NCBI RefSeq assembly: GCF_000003605.2
Contig: NW_003130860.1
Location: 138,385-180,627, forward strand
Length of the DNA: 42,243 bases
Origin: Saccoglossus kowalevskii
Taxonomy: Eukaryota > Hemichordata > Enteropneusta > Harrimaniidae
Direction: 5' to 3'
The position numbers and the translations under genes were made by a program. A model generated the notes under the pieces. That model had not been told where the DNA came from. It saw only the letters and a program-made list of their open reading frames with translations, and did not search any database. Numbering within the stretch: the stretch's first letter is position 1; the number at the start of each line of letters is the position of its first letter. Shown here in pieces: positions 23,601-32,600 of this stretch.

Positions 23601-26600
23601 ATATACTACGAAGCGTGGTAAATACACCACCAAGCATAATAAATATACTACGAAGCGTGGTAAATATACCACCAAGCATAATAAATTTACTGCAGAACGT
23701 GATAAATATACTACCAAGCAAAATAAATATACTACAAAGCGTGATAACTATATTTCAAAGCATAATAATTATATACACACACACACACACACACACAAAA
23801 GTATCAAGGGCCACAACGGCACACAAACTTCGTCAATCAATTCTGTACTTCGTGATCTGCACCGTAGCAAAGTTGAACGATGGTGCATAAACAGTGAAAG
23901 AGTTATAGTCGCAGTGACGTAGAAATGACATGTTGGTTATTGGAAGCAACATCCTCCGAATGACACCGTTTCGCTAAAGTTGGCCATTCGTAACCGGCCC
24001 ACGAACCCGTGGGTTAATGTTGAGGCTTCGGCTGAATACATGGTCCTTGGCTGGCGAAGATATGGAAGCAAAGGCCTTGCTTTATTTGACGGTGTATTCG
24101 TTTATTGTATAGAATGTAACACATTTGTAAAAATCCTCATCTCTGAGGATGCCACTTGGATAGGGTTAAATATCAAACAGATTAAAAGTTATAGATAAAT
24201 GTGTTACTTTGAGTTTTATCATACATATCGATACAAATTAGGGGGTACGAGTATTCGTTTGATAGATTAATGTAAACGTTATTGCGCATGCGCGTCGAAT
24301 TATTTGCATGTGCAGGCAAAATAGGGCGAAACCATTTGCATTTTACGTCATTTCCTCGAAAGAATACTGCTATGTTTTTTACCAAGCAATTGTTTTTATT
24401 TTAAGTTAAAACGAAATTTAAAAAAAAATTATATATGCTCAATTGCACTAAAAATCACCCACATTGTCTCTTTGAATGGGCGGGGAGAATGAAGTTGTGG
24501 GGTGTCTGAATATGCCGAAATAATTCTCGTTTTGAATCTCAATTAGGGTGTAGTTTCACGAGGTACAAACCTAAGTTGAAAATAATCATGCTGTGGCTTG
24601 ATAGCCACCACAGAAAGCAAAGCTCTGTATTTTCGGGAGTCCGCTGCCTGTCCTAGGCACCGACGATAACTCTCGCGTCGCGTGTGTTGCATTACCTAGA
24701 TAGCTACAAACCTAATAATTCTTGTCTGAGTACACACACTTAAACAAACAAGCTTAATGAAAATCATACTAACAGGGTCTGTTACATCATTGTTATGCTA
24801 ATAAGATTCGCATGCCGTATTAATGTATTTATTTTATTGAAATGAAATGAAAATTTGCCATGCCATTTATCGTGATGCACAGAGAGCGGATACTATACTG
24901 TCCGGGTTTCACGAACGTGATTTAAAGCGTAACCTTCCGCGATTAAAGAGGAAGGGCGAATATAGAACTATAATATCTGTATTTCGCTCCAAGACAAAAT
25001 TCGATTTTGTTGTGTGGTGTCCCGATGTATGGATTTGTTTCGGAAATGCTAGGCTTTCGCTTCAGGGAGGCACAATTAACAAGATCGACAATCGTTCTAC
25101 TAAGTAGATATGGCGCCTGAATTCAAATCGAATTTGGTATGTACATGTGCTCGGATAGGAGTGTCACGGTTGTGAAACCCAGGTATCAATACGCTGACAT
25201 CTTACGCATGCGTAATACTATATATTCTTTTTTTGAGTACTAGTACTCTGACTCCAAACTGAGAGGGCGTAATTTGCCATGCCATGTTAAGATGCACAGA
25301 CAGCAATGCCACTTACTCGGCCATTGACGTTGCAGAGGTCGCAGACAACCTTTTCTCTGAAGAACTGTGAACAAGAACATGACACAGAAACGTACAACAT
25401 ATTGAAGTTAGTTACTAAAACCTTGATTATTATTTTTAATTTAAAAACGCAAAAGTATGACCACTGGACGTGTAAACGCCATGGATATTAATCAATTTGC
25501 TTGTTTTTAAAACTAAAATCAAGGTTTTCACATAACCAATTAGACGTTTTTTAAGTAAAATTGGACAAACATAGAATTTAGAAGACATGCAGAAAAGTGA
25601 AAAATGGAGTTGTGATGAGTTAGTATAGCGATAAGTGGTCAGATTTATATTAGAAAGCAGAAACGCCACAGAAACATACACAAACGAACACATAGTGGTA
25701 GTATAAATGAATAATCGCTTTCCATTGTACCGTCTTTTTGTTTCAGTCCATTCACTATGTGACTCGCAACATATTATTACTACATCTAAATACGGTGAAA
25801 ATATGGCTATTTTAGGAATGCAATGCGGAAAATATTTAATAGGCGTTTAAGTGAGAATTGCGAATTCTTACTTTCAAGCATAGACCCTAATTCACCATAA
25901 TTTCTTTGTAAACCATGTATTACTAGTATTTATAGGAACATGGGCGTCTACACATTTCTGAGCTGGTGTACAGTTTACTATGGTGTTATGTGTCACGGCG
26001 CACGTATACACATTAAAGCGGGAGAGTCGTCACCTGCGCATGCGTCAGATGGCCATAGCGTGTCATTGTTTACAAACAAGCGTCTACCCATGAGCCCTTG
26101 CGTTATCAGCGTGTGATGTTATCGTCGCTTGGGACTCAATTCCCACGCGTGCACAGGTGACGACCATCTCGCTTTAACCGTCGTTACTCATAAACGGTTA
26201 ACTCATAGTGGCGTCCAGTGATGTCATTTCCAAAAAAAAACGAAAATCCCGCATTCTTCGAAAGCCTTGTTACTAAGGTTACCTACTTTTCATAGTGAAT
26301 TAGACGACAGAAAACAATAACAACACCCCATAATCCAGGTGTTTATATTTCACTCAGAAATTAGAATGCTGCATCAAACTATACTGCTCTCGAGACTTCG
26401 ACTTTTCGTCTGAGGTCAGAATTCAGACTAGCCTGCCGAGTCGCGTGAGTTGCGCCCTCCGCGAGCGCAAGAGATCATTTGCCCAACGTTTTGCACAATC
26501 GCACAAATTAGTGGAGTCTGATGCCGTTCGGCCGGCGAGGGCGCTACTACACCAACATTTCAGGCTAAATTCAGACGATTATCGATTGAATGTCCAGTTT

Positions 26601-29600
26601 TGGTCAACACATATTTTTAAATACAAAGTGATAAACAAATACAGGAATGTGCGCCCTCTATTGCGAGGATACTTGATGTGTGTGCTCTACCATATGTGAA
26701 AACAAGTACCACCCATCAGTGCTTTAGCAACCCACGATTCGAATCAATGGCAGCAGCAATCAGTACTAAAAACTTACTCCTATGTCCACTCACAGTTACT
26801 CAAAGATACTGCGATTTTAAAGAAAGGCGTGACATTATAAGGAATTGGGAAGTGCAAAAAACAAATCAAATTATGAAAAATGGTGTTGACAAAATCGTCG
26901 CAACTGTCATGTTTTTTTTAGCCGTGGGTAAGAATTGAATATGACGTCATACATAGACGAGTGACGCATGTTCGTACATATTTATACTGCATGGTAGCCA
27001 CAATGTCGAATTAAAGAGTTGTTTGCACTTATGTTTAGGGAATATTATTATCCACAGTATCTTTTTTTGAATGAATTGGTTTTGTATTTTGGCACATAAA
27101 ATTAATCACGTCACCTTCTTGCGTTGTGATTGGTTGACACGATTTTGTCAGAGAGTGAGGTTATTAAGCCTTACTACGTAAGACTTACTTTTTAGCGGCC
27201 AGTATCTGGTCTTTGATATTTGTTAACTCCAGCTTACACTTCTCTATTTCCACTGCTTTCAGTCCTTCCACTGTGAAGAAACATTTATTCGAATTTAGAT
27301 AAAATTCGTCCTCTGTTAATATTTGTGTACATATAAACATAGCCTGACTAGGTCGCGTGAGTTGCGCCCTCCGCAGTGCTCCAAACCCAACGAGGGCCGT
27401 GGCCGTGATTGGCTAGTCCCCGCCTCAAGTGTCATGGCGTATTCGCAAAGGACGCCGGGAACCAGCGAATGGCCGTGATCGATAGACCGAAGGTGCAATA
27501 CAACCACGTCAATAGAAACAACAGACGACAATATAAACAATTACAAAAAAGAGTGCAAACATGTTTCAGATGATCATTATTGTCGCATTACGCTTTTGTG
27601 CCGAAATGTGCTTTTATGGAATTATTATAAACCGAATCGTTACTTACCTTCAACCCTCTTTTCCACGGCGGTTAATCGTCTGCTCACTTCTTCTTTCAAC
27701 TCGGTAACTTTAAACGCCCTAGCGGAAAGATAGAAGCAGATTGTTAGTCATCATTCGCAGCCTCACCCGCAGTCCACCTACTATCACTATAGGTGGGGTT
27801 TCGGTGTCACGTGACAAGTGTTTCCCAGTACATCTTCAGATCCACCATTTTCGTGCTAATCGTGCTATAACTAGTAAAACGCGAACGAGGCTACGTAAGT
27901 TGACGTAATAAGACAGACGATCATGTGCTCAGAAACCCGCAGACGATAAATGCATTTCCGGGTATCAACATGATCGGACCTATATGATCACTGCTACGCG
28001 GTCACTGAAAACATTTTGAAGTGGACATTTTGTTTTTGTATTTAGTAAATACACATCCTGCCTCCTTACTTGTTGAACTGCTCAGCAACTTGCGCCATAA
28101 TAGACTGAATGACGTCATCTTCACCTAAAATGAAACAAATAAAAATACGGGTTGTGATTTCAACAATTTATACTCCTAAACGCGAAGCACGATTAATTTA
28201 AAAATAATTTCCCTAATTATGCATTTGTAAGTCGCGTGCTCAAGTTTTATCTAAGTCTTCGCGCGATCTCACGACACATGTGAGATCTTCATCGCATATT
28301 CCCGGAAGTTGCAACCTCAGCTATCCATCGCATATTTTGCTCTTTGAACGCCAAAGCCAACTACCACAATTAAATCTGGCCCGGGTAATTATTTCAACAA
28401 TTTAGCACAAGACTTGTAGCGAGTATCATGTCTATTTAGTTCAAATTCAACAAAGAAATTGTCGAAAAATACAGAAAATCTGTAAAATGTTACGCCAATA
28501 ATGTGAGGTTATAATATAAAGTCACGTGGTGCTGATGGCTTAGTAGGAACACAACATTTATAACCACGTGCGGTGACATGCGACGAAGATCTCACTGAAA
28601 CAACGCAATGTCAACTCGCATACGTTTCGAGATTTCGAGCGAAAGAGGGTGGAAGAACTGAAAAACAATTGTTTCAAACGACACAAAAATAAAAAAAATC
28701 TTCTTATCATTGAATTTTATTTCTCGTTAAGCTATCTAGTGAACTCTATAAATCGAGCATTGCTGCTCGGAGGCAATTTTGTAATGCAGAGTTATCTCAT
28801 GGTAACATGTACTTTCATCGCGTTATTTTAGTGAGAACTTCGTGAAGTAACACTACGGATACGCACGCCCTTTTCTGAATGTACATTTGATGACAAGTGC
28901 ATTATGGGAGCCTCCAAACGTCACGGTACGGGAAAAGTGAATATGAAATTACACACCACATAAATTTACACGTGACTGGCGTGACGTCATTAAATTCTCA
29001 CCTAGGTCATTTTGCATTTGACCAGTGTACGAGTTAGAGACATTGTTCCCTGTCCTATTCGACTCTGAAATAAAAATCCAATGAATAATCCTGGAATTAT
29101 GTGTTCGTTTGGTAAGCCATTTTTTACTAAGATTAAAAGATTAGGTGCCATTAGTCATTTATTTCACATGCAGCTCTGTATAGCGTAACTAAAAATGACG
29201 TCACTAAAAATTACATAATGTGATTAATTATTTATTCATGAGACTTTCAAAACATAAACACAACCGAAAACAACTGTTGTGCCCGGCGTGGAGATAGTTC
29301 ACTAAGGGTTTAGTTCAGGCAATATACTTGCACGTGATTCACAACAAATCACCGAAAATCCACAGCAAAGTAATGTAGTTGAAATTGAAGTTATCGTGTG
29401 CACATAATGGTCGCACCTGTCCTCGCGCTATTTTTTGAAAGATCTCGCGATGTGCGTCGGTTTAACTACAACGCCCCTATGACGTCGGTTTAACTACAGC
29501 GCCCCCTATGATAGAGGGACTTTAATACAACTTCTTTATAACGAGCAGCAATGATTCGATACAAGAGCGAACCAGTTGAATGTTTAAGCAGTTTTCATAA

Positions 29601-32600
29601 TTTGTGCATATTTATAGTAGACCATTAACGCACACCTCAATTTTGAAATATTGATAGTTTTTTTATTTATTTATATATTTAACAAATAACCATGGAAACG
29701 CTGCCAAACACAAAAATAAAGGCCCGCTCTTCAGCGCAATGGCGTACCTGAGCTGTGCCTGAGCTTTCTTTGCAACGTTCCGTAGAATCTCGGGGATTAG
29801 CAGGGGAATTCTGTCGAAACTATCCCAATAAATCAAAGAAATGACAAAAAAAAGTGAAATCATAATAATCTGTTCGTCTTTCGTCTATTTTTGAGTATCA
29901 CCGTATTCGTGCGTTACGAATACACGGTGGGGAATCCCTAATTGGCGGTCTACATTCAAGTATTCTACTCTTTGAGATTTTCTCCGTAATTGCAGTGAAC
30001 ACAATTATTTAGACATTATTATCAGATTTCTTGTGATTCCCTGTTTCATTCAAATAAATACATAGTTGTTTTCTTCTAAGAAATTGTCGATACTTATGTA
30101 CGTTGTCAGTAATTCAGTCAGTTGTCTTTCGAAACAACCTTGCTTTCTCGTACCAAGTATAGATATAGAATACATTTTATAAAGTATGTTTCAAATGTAT
30201 TTAAAAAAAACGTTTTTACACAACAAATTCACATTGTTTATACGTCAGTAATTTTGTTATGATTTCTAGTGAAATTGCAACATTGTAACAATATTTCAAC
30301 ACCACAACCGTGTTCATCCCCGTGTGCATCCCCGTGTGCAACACCGTGTGCATCCCTATGTTCATCCCCGTGTGCATCCCCGTGTGCATCCCTGTGTGTA
30401 TCCCTGTGTTCATCCCCGTGTGCATCACCGTGTGTATCCCCGTGTTCATCCACGTTTTCATCCCTGTGTTCATCTCCGTGTGCATCCCCATGTGCATCCC
30501 CAAATGCATCCCCGTGTGCATCACCGTGTGCATCCCTGTGTGCATCCCCATGTTCATCACCGTGTGCATCACCGTGTGCATCCCCGTGTGCATCCCCGTG
30601 TGCATCCCCATGTGCATCCCCATGTTCATCCCCATGTGCATCCCCGTTTTCATCTCCGTGTGCATCACCGTGTGCATCACCGTATGCATCCCCGTGTGCA
30701 TCCCCGTGTGCACCCCCGTGTTCATCCCTGCGTGCATCCCCATGTTCATCCCCGTGTGCATCCCTGTGTTCATTCCCATGTACATCCCCGTGTTCATCCC
30801 CGTGTTAATCCCCGTGTTCATCCCCGCGTTTATCCCCGTGTTCATCCCTGCGTGCATCCCCGTGTGCATCCCCGTGTGCATCCCTGTGTTCATTCCCGTG
30901 TTCATCCCCATGTGCATCCCTGGGTTCATTCCCGTGTTCATCCCCGTGTGCATCCCCGTGTTCATCCCTGTGTGCATCCCTGTGTGCATCCCTGTGTTCA
31001 TCCCTGTGTGCATCCCTGTGTTCATCCCCGAGTTCATCCCCATGTGCATCCCCGTGTTCATCCTCGTGTTCACCCCTGCGTGCATCCCCATGTGCATCCC
31101 CATGTGTATCCCTATGTTCATCCCCGTGTTCATCCCTGTGTGCATCCCTGTGTTCATCCCCGTGTGCATCCCCGTGTGCATCCCTGTGTGCATCCCCATG
31201 TGCATCCCCGTGTTCATCCCCGTGTGCATCCCCGTGTTCATCCCCATGTGCATCCTCGTGTTCATCCCCGTGTGCACCCCCGTGTGCATCTCCGTGTTCA
31301 TCCCCATGTGCATCCCCGTGTTTATCCATGTGTGCATCCCCGTGTTCATCCCCGTGTTCATCCCTGTGTGCATCCCCGTGTGCATCCTCGTGGTCATCCC
31401 AGTGTTCATCCCCGTGTGCATCCCCGTGTTCATCCCTATGTGCATCCCTGTGTGCATCCCCGAGTTCATCCCCGTGTGCATCCCTGTGTGCATCCATGTG
31501 TTCATCCCGTGTGCATCCCCGTGTGCATCCCCGTCTGCATCCCTGTGTTCATTCCTGTGTTCATCCCCGTGTGCATCCCCATGTTCATCCTCGTGTGCAT
31601 CCTCGTGTTCATCCTCGTGTGCATCCCTGTGTGCATCCCCGTATTCATCCCCGTTTGCATTCCCGTGTTCATCCGCGTGTGCATTCCCGTGTGCATCCCT
31701 GTGTTCATCCCTGTGTGCATCCCGTGTTCATCCCCATGTTCATCTCTGTGTGCTTCCCCGTGTTCATCCCTGCGTGCATCCCCATGTGCATCCCCGTGTG
31801 CATCCCTGTGTTCATCCCCATGTGTATCCCCATGTTCATCCCCGTGTTCATCCCCGTGTGCATCCCTGTGTTCATCCCCGTGTGCATCCCTGTGTGCATC
31901 CCTGTGTTAATCCCCGTGTGCATCCCCGTGTGCATCCCCGTGTGCACCCCCGCGTTCATCCTCGTGTTCATCCTCGTGTGCATCTCCGTGTTCATCCTCG
32001 TGTTCATCCATGCGTGCATCCCAGTGTGCATCCCCGTGTGCATCCCCGTGTTCATCCCCGTGTTCATCCCCCTGTTCATCCCCGTGTTCATCCCCGTATT
32101 CATCCCCGTGTGCATCCCGGTGTGCATCCTGTGTGCATCCTTGTGTTCATCCCTGTGTGCATCTCCGTGTTCATCCTCGTGTTCACCCCTGTGTGCATCC
32201 CTGTGTGCATCCCCGTGGGCATCCCCGTGTTCATCCCCGTGTTCATCCCCGTATTCATCCCCGTGTGCATTCCGGTGTGCATCCTGTGTGCATCCCCGTG
32301 TTCATCTCCGTGTTCATCCTCGTGTGCATCCCCATGTGCATCCCCGTGTTCATCCTCTTGTTCATCCCTGTGTGTATCCCCGTGTGCATCCCCATGTGCA
32401 TCCTCGTGTTCATCCCCGTGTGCACCCCCGTGTGCATCTCCGTGTTCATCCCCATGTGCATCCCCGTGTCCATCCCTGTGTGCATCCCCGTGTTCATCCC
32501 CGTGTGCATCCCTGTGTGCATCCCCGTGTTCATCCCTGTGTGCATCCCCGTGTGCATCCTGTGTGCATCCCTGTGTGCATCCCCGTGTTCATCTCCGTGT

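Noticed and set aside
22557-23717. Leu/Val/Tyr-rich 'membrane proteins' of up to 227 codons on the minus strand
   Set aside because: Seven-residue repetition produced by the 21/42-bp satellite. Frames are open on both strands for the same reason.
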